From: Eleginops maclovinus
Taxonomy: Eukaryota; Chordata; Actinopteri; Perciformes; Eleginopidae
Direction: 5' to 3'
NCBI RefSeq assembly: GCF_036324505.1
Contig: NC_086355.1
Location: 23,238,018-23,302,017, forward strand
Length of the DNA: 64,000 nucleotides
The position numbers and the translations under genes are program-made. Positions 36,411 to 49,293 of the stretch are shown piece after piece (within the stretch, counting starts at the first letter, position 1; the number at the start of each line of letters is the position of its first letter). The notes under the pieces were generated by a model. The model ran no database searches. It saw only the letters and a list, made by a program, of their open reading frames with translations, and was not told where the DNA came from.

Positions 36411-38912
36411 AGGCTTGGGGAGTTGAGGATCTCCAGGGACCAAAAGATGGAAAGGGAATCAGTGTGATTCATCAAGACCAGAGGAAGGCCTGATCCCTGG
36501 GCCTCGGAAAGACGGAGGATGGATGCTGAGTGAGTCGTTGGTGTGACCCAGAGAGGGACAGATGGTAAATGACATGACAGGACTTTTTTTTATTTCTTTT
36601 AGGCTTGGGGACATGTTGCCCTTATCAACTCGGCCTTGCCCATAACATCCAGCCCAGGGAGAAAGAGGGAGAGGTTGGTGCAGAAAGCTAATGGAAGACG
36701 TGACTAATCATAAGATCTATGATAAGAGTCTAGTCAGCAGTAACCATGCCAACAACCTTGAGTGTGTTTTTTTTATAATGGTACTGTCTGTGCAGCATAA
36801 AGACCCAGGGCCAAAAACCGCTTAAAGCGTGCAGTCATACAGCTTTGATAATTAGCCATCAGTAATGTAATATAACGTAGCCTAGCTGAGTGGTAGCCGC
36901 ATTAGACACGTATTAGAGTATTGGGTCGGGATGAGTAATATCAATATAGAAAATGGACGCTGCAACAATACATTCAGCTTTCCCTCTATTTAACTGCAGA
37001 GTGGTTCCTCGATTTCATTGCTTTATTCTGCTTTTTGTTAAATAATAGCTTTGCTCTGGCAAGGTCACTCTACATTACAGGATAAGGCTGCTGCTCTCTA
37101 TTTTCATAATTATTAAAAAATCCCATAAAAACATGCCTTAGCCCAGGTCTCAGTACTTCAAATTCTACAATTTACACAGTTTGCATTTCTAAAAAAGCTC
37201 ACCTGATTATAGGGTGGACAAAAACTCAGTCACCACTGACATTTATCCTCAAGGGACCATGATGTCTGTCCTAAGTTCAATGGGACTTTGTGGGAATAAA
37301 CAGTTGTTGAGATTGTTTAACTCTTATGTTGTATTTGAATATCCCGTTACCCGTTTCAAGCTAAAATTATATAATAACTACCCTATAGTTTTTGTTATCG
37401 GAACAAGGCTTCATGATATCCTCCAAAAGAGCTGCTTAAACACTACAAATATCATTTTGACAATTTTACCGAAGTCTGAAGATTTCCTCAAAAAAATGTG
37501 TATAATTTTGTGTTCGGGTTCGGGGAGACATTGTTGTGGGTGACTCTGGGTCAAATTTGGTCCAATCAAGATTCATCTTTGACTTTATTCACTTCATATA
37601 TAAATGCATTAAGAGATGTTTGTGCACAGGCAGTTATAAAGTAAAATAAATGAATGTAGAAAATCATTCACATTCAAATCAACATCAGCAGGATTGTCAG
37701 TGTGGGAGACATTTTTATTACTGAACTGTTGCTGTTGAAGTGGGCTAAAGTCTGTACAAACCTCTGTGTAAAAGTGAGTTTTTTCAACAACCAAAAAGGA
37801 TTAATGGATTAGTACAAAGTGTGGAGAGACATCTACATTGCCTTGCTGCTACAGAGAAATGTTCATTGGAAATAGTTCAATGTCCACAATCGAGAACAGA
37901 AGTCGTGATAGTGCTGCAGAGGGCGGTTGATATGAGTTTGATAACCGCAATGTAACTGATTTTATGTAACACACACAAAATCACAAAGGGTACTTTGTCT
38001 GGCATTTGATAACAGCCTAGAAGCAAAGTATTTTTTACTAAAAGCTGTCCGGCATTCACGTGGAGAGGACTGTTGAGTGGGTTCTTAGAGAGACACACTG
38101 TGAATGTGACAGACTGTTGTTCCCTTGACTTAGTGTACTTTTCCTGTTGTGTCTTAGTCAGGGTTTATATTTGTTCTGTTCCAAGGTTTTATATTGTCAT
38201 TTAAAAAACAGAAACACAGAACTTGGCTTTTTCTATGCATTTTGGCCTTTCATCCAAATCTTTAGGTCAGAAACTGTTGCCATGGAAACCTGAACTGTTG
38301 GTTTGTCATGTCAAATTGTGCCCATTTGCCGTTTTGTCACCAATGAGGCGTCACGTCGTCCAATTCTCAATGTGGACAATAGCGTTTGCTCTAACAATAT
38401 CAATAGGACTTTTACATGCACACATAAATGTAGTTATTCCTTGAATAGGTTGAGGACAAAGGTGTCAGAAAACTGTATGACCTTCTACATTATCCAACAC
38501 TCCCAGGACACAGATCACGACACCAATGTTGCTGGTTTTGGAATAGACTGTTTGTGTTTGTGTGTTTCCCAACCTGTCCACTGGCCTCGAAATCATTTAA
38601 ATTGTGTTATTATTTTTCAAAAACAGTGTTTGTGTGTTTAAAAAAATACCCATTTATGTATGTAACACCATAGCCATCCATGAGAAACAAGAAACCCATC
38701 AGCCACCATCTTCTCATTTCTCCAGTTTACCTGCACATGGTAAACGGGAGCCAGGGGTTTATCCCAGCATGCAATGGGTAGAGGAAGGACACATGTAGAA
38801 CAGGTCGCCAAATACTGTTTGAATAGCAGTCTGTGAAACATATCGACAGCATGTTAGAAGTGAGCATCTCTTGCCGATATGGAAACCTCACATTCACTTC
38901 AGTGCATAACAA

Positions 38913-38913
<1 letters not shown>
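36411..38913. other. Intergenic DNA
   Basis: No gene, RNA gene or known repeat recognised. Confidence 0.45.

Positions 38914-38983
<70 letters not shown>
38914..38983. repeat. (GT)n microsatellite
   Basis: A pure GT dinucleotide array of about 70 bp. Confidence 0.98.
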
Positions 38984-38984
<1 letters not shown>

Positions 38985-40883
38985 ATTTCTAGTAAGAGAG
39001 AGACTAAGAGTATATCCAGACCATGAATACCAGGGGCATGCCTATCAGGTTTCTGTGATACACATCTATATGCATTGGGAGAACCTAATCCTGTATCTGA
39101 TACGGTGTGCAGTAATGGCTTGTTCCTATGCTTTACTCCGTTAGATAAAGAACATTATGAGGGACTCACTTAAGCACTTAACCAATCACTTTGTGTTGTC
39201 CATACATATTGTGCAAAATAGGCTAGCACAAGTGTATAAACAAATAGCACTAAAACGGGCGTGTAAAGGATTATGTAGGGGATTCAGCATATCCCCTTTC
39301 TCATCTGAGCCAAATCATGCTCTTATTACCATAATCCCATCTGATTAGGAATAATGGAGTATTGGATTAGAAGTGACACAATAACAATGGTACAATACAG
39401 GAAAGGTGACCTGCTGGCACAAACTGGCCTATGTAAACGGTCCATATGGAAAATACCTCAGTGAGCCGAGATGATTTACCGCAGCTCGGTAAAATGAATG
39501 GCAAATACTCTTTATTTATTATAGGGATGACAGGCTTTCAGACAAATGGGCTTTCCGTCCTATTGGACATGTTTTGGACCAATGGAAATCTAATGATGGG
39601 ACTAAGGAACAGTGGGCAGTCCTATAATTGCATATATATTTACATATATATATACATATATATATATATATGTATATATATAGTGATTTATTTTATTTGA
39701 TCTGAGACCACATTTATATTGTACATTCCTGGTAATTTATGAAATATACAGTATGTCATTCATTTGTTTTCTTTTTATCTTACACTGCAATCAGAAATCA
39801 TTTACATCTCTGAGGGGAAATTGTTTTTTGTGACTTTTTTTCCATTATAGGATGAAATAAATATAGATAATGCACTTATATATGATTAGAAGTAAGAATG
39901 GGCAATACAAAATGCAATAAGATATATAAAAATAAGAAATAAAGTAACATTTCCAATAAAAGATGAAAAGTCAAGTGCCAGCATATTGACTCAGAGTGGT
40001 CACCAGTGATTGGCTGTGGTTGCAAAGATTAGTTCAGAAATAATCCACCAATTCTCAACTGACCAACCTTTCTTCACTCTAATGATACAAAGCCTGGGTG
40101 GCTATTTTCCCATGTTTCTGGGGACAAACATTTTTGAAAGTAGTCCATTATTGCGGCAGAGCGCTGCAGGCATCAGATTTGTTCTCTCCTACTCTTAACG
40201 AACCGCCAGTGTGTCCACTAAAAGTTTGTTTTGTCCCTGACAGGCTCAAACTATATTCATTAGTGTCCCAGCCTGAAATTGATACTGATTCAACATCATA
40301 ACATTTTACAAAGGTCAAAACAGAGAACATTTCTCCTCACCTTCACCTTGCTCCTCACTGTTTGTTATAGCATTTAACGATGTCTCTTCAGAAAAATGTC
40401 TAGTGAAATCTTAGTAGCATCCAGACTGTTGGAATCAGTTTAACATGCAGTCAGTTTAAGGGTTTTAAACATTGCCACAATACATAAACTTCAAATGGCA
40501 TTGAAGCCTGTTTCACTGCTGTAGAGCTCTCGCTTAGTACTTGAGCAATTCCAAAAACTGTTTTCCGCACTAGTCACTTAAACCTCCCATTCAACACTTT
40601 GCATACAGGCTACTTACATTGTATGTATTTGGAGCTTACATAACAACTTTCCACAGGACTATTTAGTCTTGGGGCAGTGAGACTACTCATTAGATGGGGT
40701 CTCCTTCCGCTACTCCATCAGTCTGCAGCTGTGGTCCATGTGTACAGATAAAGTGACAAAATCTTTTTAAATATTCTACTATTTAATGAACCAGGTTTTA
40801 AACTCTTGGCAGTAGAATTTAATCTCCTTATTCTCACACTTGTGAAATCACCTGTTACACTAAACTCAAATATACATGTGCAT
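38984..40883. other. Intergenic DNA with an (AT)n tract
   Basis: An AT/TATACATA tract lies at about 39632-39682. Otherwise no assignable feature. Confidence 0.5.
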
Positions 40884-41075
40884 GGTCGCGTTGACACCAG
40901 CCTTGTTTAGTCCGGTTGAATCTAACCCTGTTGCGTTTAACCCCTTGGTGAGGTTCGCTAGGGTTGGTGCGAACGCAGTCCGAGACCTCTGATGTGAACT
41001 AAACAACCAAACTCTGATCTGCCTAAAAGAGGTGGTGCTCACCAAAGAAGCGGACTATTCGGTGTGAACGTGACC
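40884..41075. mobile_element. Small terminal-inverted-repeat element (MITE)
   Basis: The left end GGTCGCGTTGACACCA (40884-40899) and the reverse complement of the right end, GGTCACGTTCACACCG (41060-41075), match at 13 of 16 positions. The interior is GC-richer than the flanks and contains the words GGTGCGAACGCAGT and CGGTGTGAACG, typical of a fish repeat with GTGTGAAC termini. No protein is encoded. Confidence 0.55.
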
Positions 41076-42320
41076 TTTGTCTACAGCCATCAATCCAACT
41101 TCCTGACCAGGATGATTCAAATATATTTAAATCGTCTCACATGTTCTTCTCAATACTAATCTAATATTTGCTTTCATTCTATCGTTCATGACCCTCTTGT
41201 GAATTAGGGTTATTTCCTAAGTCACTAGCATTAAGGCTAGTTGATGTGCTGAGCTTGTGCTAGCTGATGTGTTTCCAGCAGAGCTCTCATATTGATCGTC
41301 CTGTCTGCCTGCACAGCACTGTATTGACTCAACTCTTTCTCAGTTTTCTTTATTCTCCAACTTTAAGCACTAAATATTCCCTTTTTTTCATAATGCAATA
41401 TGATGTAATGATGATGACTGCCCCCAAAGTGTTGCCCAATCGTTTGTCGGCTAAAAAAAGTCTTGGTTGAGTAATTTTTCATGAGTCTATTTGATGCATT
41501 AAATTAAAAAAAAATCCACCTAAATATACAGACCTAAAATATGAAATAATTCTGTATGTTTTCATTCCATGATCAGGGCTTAATGCACATAGTTAGCCAA
41601 CGAGCATATTGAGTGTTTGAAAGGTTGTGTGTGTGAGGATGAAAGTGATGTTAATCTGTGTTGAGAGAATAAAGGCTCTGTGTGTGCTTGCTGCTAGGTA
41701 CGACACGCATTAAGAATCATTCCACTGTTCCTGCCGTCTGCATTGTCGGTAACAGTCTGTGACTCACATGTACAATTGTATTAATGGTTCAAAGGCTTAT
41801 TACTACACTTTTGTATTGTATAAAGCACAATGTGCAATGATGTTACTCATAATGTCTCAGCCGGGAACCCAAAAAAATAATAATCTTAATAATCATATTA
41901 TATATGTGGGTTGATGCTCGAACTGAGGACTAATGGCCGTCTCTAAAAATATTTGGTCGAGTGGAGCCCCAATAAAAGTTCATATAGACTTTCTTGCTCA
42001 GATCTGAAGATGGCTGCCAAAATATGGGCTGTAAGTTATCCACTGGTAATTCAATGATATTATGGCTCAGGTTTATACACCATTGTGTGTATTTCTGATC
42101 GACATAGTTTTATTAGAGAGTGTTTTATTATTTTGTTGACTACCTACACTAAGATCCACACCAACCTCCGTATTCCTTCCCCACTTCAGAGCGATAGAAA
42201 AAGTGAGAGATAGTCTTCTGTGTATCTGCAGCTCTGCTTGGTTAATGTGTAATTAAGTGTATGTGTTCTTTGTCAACCTTGCTGTTAACTATGCTCTGTG
42301 TGTGCACGGCAGTGACTGCT
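41076..42320. other. Intergenic DNA
   Basis: No supported feature. Confidence 0.45.
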
Positions 42321-42342
42321 GGGGGGGGGGGGGGGGGGGGGG
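42321..42342. repeat. 22-bp poly-G tract
   Basis: Twenty-two consecutive G residues on the plus strand. Such runs can form G-quadruplexes and are often error-prone in sequencing. Confidence 0.9.
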
Positions 42343-42453
42343 TGGCTCATTACCATCAGCAGCTAATTGAGGAGGTGTCACAGCTGTGCAAATTACACCT
42401 GACCTTTGTGTTCAGAGACACACGCAAGGCCTCTTTTTTTGGGTTTATTTAGC

Positions 42454-44164
<1,711 letters not shown>

Positions 44165-45097
44165 ATGTCAACACAGTGGAGCAAGACAGAGAAACAGAAA
44201 CAGGGAGAACCCTGTGCAAACATTCCACCTGTGGAAAATCAATCTGAGGGGGCGGATGGTGTATTGGGACTCTCCGAAATATTAAAAGAAATCAGAGAAT
44301 TCCGTACGGAAACGGCAGGGAACTTTAGCCTTGTAAAGGGAAATAAACAAATTACGAGAAGGCATCGGAGAACTGAAAATAAGGATGGATGTAGCAGAAT
44401 TAAGAATTGCGGAGAATGAGGACCGTGAAATTGATATGAGTAAAGTGCTAATCCACAGTCTGCACCTACAGGCAAAACTGGAAGACAAATGTGAGGATCT
44501 GGAAGGCCGTGCCCGGAGGTACAATCTAAGAATTTATTCAGTGCCTGAAAAATGTGAAGGTAACCACATGGTTGATTTTGTGAAAAACTTAATACGGAAC
44601 AAACTGGATGTTCACGATGAAATACAAATTGAAAGAGCACACCGGGCTATTGGGCCACATACTGGGCATACCGACCAACCCAGGTCAATAATAGTTTGTT
44701 TCCAAAACTACAAAGTGAGGCAAAGGGTGTTGCAAGCTGCCTGGGCAAAGAAGGACATTCGCGTGAATGATCGCAGAATATATTTCGATGAAGACTTCAC
44801 TACCCAAGTGTTTAAGGAGCGTGCTAAATACAGACAAGTAAGAAAACAACTTCAGGAAAGAAGGATCAAGCCACGCATGTCTCCTGTCTCCTGTTTCCTA
44901 CAAGACTTAAAGTATTTGAGAAAAATGGAAAAATCAATATGTTTGACAACCCTCAAGCTGCGGCGGAGGGTCTACGTGAGTCTGGCATCAACATGGAAAT
45001 GCCAGCCGGAGTGCCGGACCTGGAGTCCACGCTGCAGGCAGCAGGCAGCAGGCTGGCAGACGCCCTGCTCTTGAAGCAGGACAACGCCAGCAGGTGA
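44165..45097 (+). pseudogene. LINE ORF1, L1-type RNA-binding protein remnant
   Basis: This encodes a nucleic-acid chaperone that packages LINE RNA. The frame starts at ATG 44165 (MSTQWSKTEKQK). It shifts near 44337 into a coiled-coil-like stretch (EINKLREGIGELKIR), then DLEGRARRYNLRIYSVPE, which matches the RRM core of L1-type ORF1p, then EIQIERAHRAIGP and the C-terminal RVLQAAWAKKDIRVN. A second frameshift near 44890 leads to FEKNGKINMFDNPQAAAEGL, and the frame stops at 45095-45097. About 310 codons matches the usual size of such proteins. It lies 150 bp before ORF2 on the same strand. Confidence 0.85.
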
Positions 45098-45246
45098 GCT
45101 GATGACAGGTGTAAAGACATTACTGGATTCTTTAGATCGGCATGAAAGAGCAAAAGACTGAAAAAGGTATGTGTGGATTACTAAACCAAAGACAAAGGCC
45201 CAGGGAGTGTGACTCCCTGTAGGTATTTTATTGTTTTTGAAACAAA

Positions 45247-45378
45247 TGACTGAACAACTCCGAACCTTTACAAGATTTGTCAATACGGAGCATAAAATGT
45301 ATGATTTTGAATATGATATCGACCCGGAAAATCATGTGTTTAGTCAGATCAATGACACGTGTGAATATTATACTGATG
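45247..45378 (+). pseudogene. LINE ORF2 N-terminus, upstream of the hAT insertion
   Basis: The frame begins MTEQLRTFTRFVNTEHKMYD and runs to CEYYTD, where a hAT transposon interrupts it. The frame resumes after the second copy of the 8-bp duplication at 48264, reading TDDQFNDNVELDNTFSLMHI into the endonuclease domain. The ATG at 45247 is chosen because the preceding TTG-initiated frame has no support. Confidence 0.75.
45371..45378. repeat. Target-site duplication, left copy (hAT 1)
   Basis: TACTGATG is repeated exactly at 48264-48271. Confidence 0.9.
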
Positions 45379-48263
45379 TAGGGCTGTTTTCGACTAAGGA
45401 TTTTCATAGTCGAATGTGATTCGTCAGATGTTGCCGTAGTCGACTGATAGTCAAACCTTTTTTTTTTCAGATAGCAGCTATCTTTATATTTTTCCGTTTC
45501 AAACAAAAGAGCTCAAAAAACATGGTAGGTGTGAAACAAATACCTATATTTATTTAAAGCCAGATGAACGAAACTGGGCATATTAAACATCACAACAGTT
45601 CACATAAAATCGGAACAAAATGGCTTCAAAAACAACAACGTGCCAAAACATGCCTTTATCGCTCAGTTAAGAACCTATTTCTTGGCTTTTAATTCACAGT
45701 TTACACTCGGGAATCGGGATAAAATAAATAAATAATTAAACTTATCGCAACAGCCTGGAACTAGTGCAAAATGACATAAATGTTTTTAGAAATACAATAA
45801 GCCTGCCTGAATAAATAAAAACAATTATACAACAACAAACAAATAAACATAATAAAAGTCAGAATTGAATGGGCTTCAGAAAGTGCACATGCAGCAAAAA
45901 GAGAGAGAGAGAGTGAGAGAGAAAGAGACGCTCCCCACGCAGCCTCCAGCTTAATTCACAATTGTCCCAAAAGAAAAAGAAAAAAAGCACTTCTTCACAT
46001 AAGAAAAGTGTTCTACTGCACCTGTGATTGTCTGATTTTTCTGAGGTTGTGTGCCAGGAAAACCAGCTTGTTCACGTTGGTCGGGAAAAGTGTGCTCCTT
46101 GATTTGTTGGCAATGAAACCCGCTTTGGTGGAGGGGATGCTGTGAAATCTCCTAGCAGCTCTTGACAACTTTGGATATCTATCCTCATTTTTCTTCCACC
46201 ATTCCAGGGGGCCTCCAGTGCATTTAGTGAAGTCCTTCAAATACGCCTTCATCTCGCTTGTCTCATCCTGTTCCTCCTCATCTTCATCACTGGCCAGCAG
46301 CATAGCCATCACAGTGTCCTGTTTTGCAGTCGGCCAAGGATCCACCGTGTCACTTTCTTCCTGGCAAGACCTGTCAGTTAGACTCTCAGCTAGTTCTGCC
46401 ACAACTGAATACGCCTCATCTCTTTTGTCGTCGGAGAGAAAGGAGAGCTTGTTGAAGCGTGGGTCAAGCACCGCCGCACTGATGTAGACACTTCTTTCCA
46501 GCCCTGGCCCTTTAAGCAACCATCGCCTGTCCATCTCCTCGGACAGCGTAGTCTTGATGATCTTTGTGGTTCGACTGTTGTCCGCATGCACCACCAAATG
46601 TCTTTTTTTAATATTCATAAGCATGGGGACAGTGGCAGACAGGGATGCATTATTTTCTTGGGACAAAAGCTCTGTCAGAGTGATCATTGGTTTAAAAACA
46701 GCGACAATGTCCTCTGCTGTGCGCCACTGTGATGTGGATAGCTCCAGGTCACGATCGGACCGTTTGCTCACACTGTCATCTGTGAGCACGGCTGAAACTG
46801 GCCCCTTCTGTTCGATCAAGCGATCGAGCATCAAATAAACAGAGTTCCAACGGGTGACAACATCCTGCATCAGTTTATGCTGAGGAACATTCTGTTGTTT
46901 CTGTTTATCTTGAAGTGCTGTGGTGGCCTTTGCGCTTTTTTTGAAATGAGAAACCAAGCGCCTTGCAGCAGCAACAGTGCAGCAAATGGGGTCCTGCTTC
47001 AGAGCGCTGTTTATGCAGAGTTGTAATGTGTGGCCCGCGCAGCGCACCCCTTTCATATTTCCCCAGGAGGGCTGCTGGACCAACTGGTTGGTGCACGCAA
47101 CCATGTTTGCTGCGTTGTCATGCACCACAGAAACGATCTTGGTGCTTGGAATGTCCCACTCGCAAATTATCTCCGTCAGTTCTCGTGCAATGTGATCGGC
47201 TGTGTGACTGTCCTCCATTTTTTTTGTTTCTAAAACAAAACTCTCCAGTCGCCAGTCTCCAGTGATGAAATGTGATGTGACTGTGAGATAAGCCTCCATC
47301 TGAAGCGAGGTCCAGATATCAGTTGTGAAACTGACAGCTTCACAGTCCTGTATTGCCCTGTATATCTCTGACCGTGTCGATAGATATTTTGAGTGCACGA
47401 TATCCATCACCGTAGCTCTTGTAGGGACGGTGTAGCCTGGCTCAAGAGTTCTTTAAATCCCCCACCCTCAACAATGCGCACAGGCCTCATATCAAGTGCC
47501 ACAAACTCCGCAATCTTTTCAGTAATTTCCCCATTTCTCTTCTCTGAAAGTGGTGGTCTCAAATCAAGTTTTTTTTAGTTAATCTCGGGGCCACCGCTGA
47601 TGCAGACGTGCCGGCTGAGTTGTCGTCATGACACTGCGGGTGTAACTGTAAATGATAGAATAATATAACAATAATATTGTAATGCCTGTATTGATAAAAG
47701 AGTGGTAGAACTGTTTGTTTGTTTGTAAAGTTAACAAGCCTTACCCGCTTCAAATGATATGCCATGTTGGTTGTCGTCGTGTGATATGCAAGAACCTGCT
47801 CACACAACTTACACTTCACTTTCTTTGGGTCATATTTAACCTTTTCAAAATAGTTCCACACTTTTGATGTCTTTTTAGTAGCCATTGTGAGCCAATAAAT
47901 CCGTAAACACTAACGGTCCTGTGTGCTGCTCACCTGCGCTCATTTGGATTGCGCAACTGCAGTGGGTGGGATTTATTAATACCGTAAATTAAGACTACCA
48001 TTTAAACGAACACATCATTGGAACTCTTTATTAACATGAAATAGACAGATTTTGCATTAAAATAGGCTTTTTTATAACAAAAAAAGACATTCTATGTAAC
48101 AATTAATGCTCGGCAGCCGCGGGCACCCCATATAGTCAGAATGGTATGGTCTTTATTGTATAACAACATTTTACGAAGATTCGACTACGAGGTTCATAGT
48201 CCAATCAGACCTCTCCGAATCGAATCATCGAATAGTCGAATATTGGAGGTCAGCCCTATAGGC
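45379..48263 (-). mobile_element. hAT transposon 1 (ZBED/Ac-like), inserted in the LINE
   Basis: A 2.9-kb DNA transposon. The left end TAGGGCTGTTTTCGACTAAG and the right end (CAGCCCTA, then five extra bases TAGGC before the duplication) form a short terminal inverted repeat. Subterminal GTCGAA/TTCGAC words repeat on both sides (45390-45450, 48180-48245). The perfect 8-bp duplication TACTGATG is the hAT hallmark. One two-exon transposase gene on the minus strand fills the centre. The five-base asymmetry at the right end is unexplained. Confidence 0.93.
46013..47885 (-). pseudogene. hAT transposase, ZBED-type, two exons, inactivated
   Basis: The enzyme cuts hAT ends and inserts them at 8-bp staggered sites. 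Exon 1 (47745-47885) encodes a BED zinc finger (KVKCKLCEQVLAYHTTTTNM then AYHLKR). A GTAAGG donor and a TTTACAG acceptor bound a 99-bp intron (47646-47744) that keeps the frame open. Exon 2 carries SFTTDIWTS with the first catalytic Asp, VVHDNAANM with the second, the CAGH motif, TRWNSVYLML, and the hATC block PLEWWKKNEDRYPKLSRAAR. Frameshifts lie at a T8 run (47569-47576) and near 47445. The conserved SERVFS-type segment of hATC is missing: IPST runs straight into KAGFIANK. The copy cannot make a full enzyme. The first base of the 465-codon open part (GTG, 47410) is not a real start. Confidence 0.92.
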
Positions 48264-49293
48264 TACTGATGATCAATTTAATGACAATGTTGAACTGGAT
48301 AATACATTTTCGTTAATGCATATCAGTTGTAGAAGTCTCTTTGCAAACTTTACTAAGATCAATGAATATTTGAATACATTTGAAAGTAATTTCAAACTGA
48401 TAGCCTTATCTGAGACGTGGTTAAATCAAGAGAAAGGTATTGATTTTCATATTGAGGGTTACGGGTTACATTATATCAACAGAACCAACAAGAGGGGAGG
48501 GGGTGTGGCCCTTTATGTGGACAGTGACTTGAAATGTAAACCTGTTGAACATATGACAATAGTAATTGAAGATTTAATGGAATGCATAACTGTGCAAATT
48601 GAAATGGAAAGGATGAGCAATATTGTTGTGACTTGTGCATACAGAACGCTAGGGTCAAAAGTTGAAACATTTAAAGACAGTTTGGAAGTATTAATGAATA
48701 GGCTAAATGAAAGTAAAACATTATAATATGTGGTGATTTTAATATTGACCTCTAAAAATGTATCCGTAAAACAAGTTCAGACTTCATGGATGCATTATAC
48801 AGCGAGGGCTATACCCATTGATCTCCAAGCCCAGGAGAATAACCTCCACTTGTTCAACATTAATTGACAATATTTTTATAAATGTCATGGAGAACACTGT
48901 TAAAAGTGGGCTGTTAATAAATTACATAAGTGACCATTTAATTGTATTTGTAATCTATGATTGTGAAATAAAGACAAAGAAGGAGGACAATTGCAATAGA
49001 TATGTAAGAGTAAGAACTGATGAAACAATAAACAAGTTCAGGAATGACCTCTTAAAAGAAGAGTGGAAAGGAGTTTATGTAGAAGAGGGAAATGCTGCTT
49101 ATGAGGCATTTCTAAAGATTTACCTTTCACTGTATGACAAACACTGTCCGACAACGCTATGTAAACATGACAATTCTAGTTTCAATAAAAAGCCTTGGAT
49201 TACAAAGGGCTCGCAAAATGCATGCAAACAAAAAATAAACTTTGTAGAGACTTCATTAAATTTAAAACAAAGAATGCTGAAAAACAATACAAG
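48264..49293 (+). pseudogene. LINE ORF2 endonuclease domain
   Basis: This is an APE-type endonuclease that nicks the target DNA. The first 8 bases are the right copy of the hAT 1 duplication. Motifs in order are FSLMHISCRSLFANFTKINE, LIALSETWLNQE (catalytic Glu region), NRTNKRGGGVALYV, a GDFNID motif near 48735 after a frameshift or stop, LISKPRRITSTCSTLIDNIF and YISDHLIVF (SDH motif). These motifs and their order fit CR1/L2/Jockey-group endonucleases rather than L1. Stops near 48724 and around 48755-48825 disable it. The segment ends at the second hAT insertion. Confidence 0.88.
49286..49293. repeat. Target-site duplication, left copy (hAT 2)
   Basis: AATACAAG is repeated exactly at 50783-50790. 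Confidence 0.93.

Noticed and set aside
46013..47410. A 465-residue open frame that could be a host ZBED gene
   Set aside because: It lies inside a transposon with TIR-like ends and an 8-bp duplication, is preceded by two frameshifts, and lacks a conserved hATC segment. It is a transposase remnant rather than a domesticated gene.
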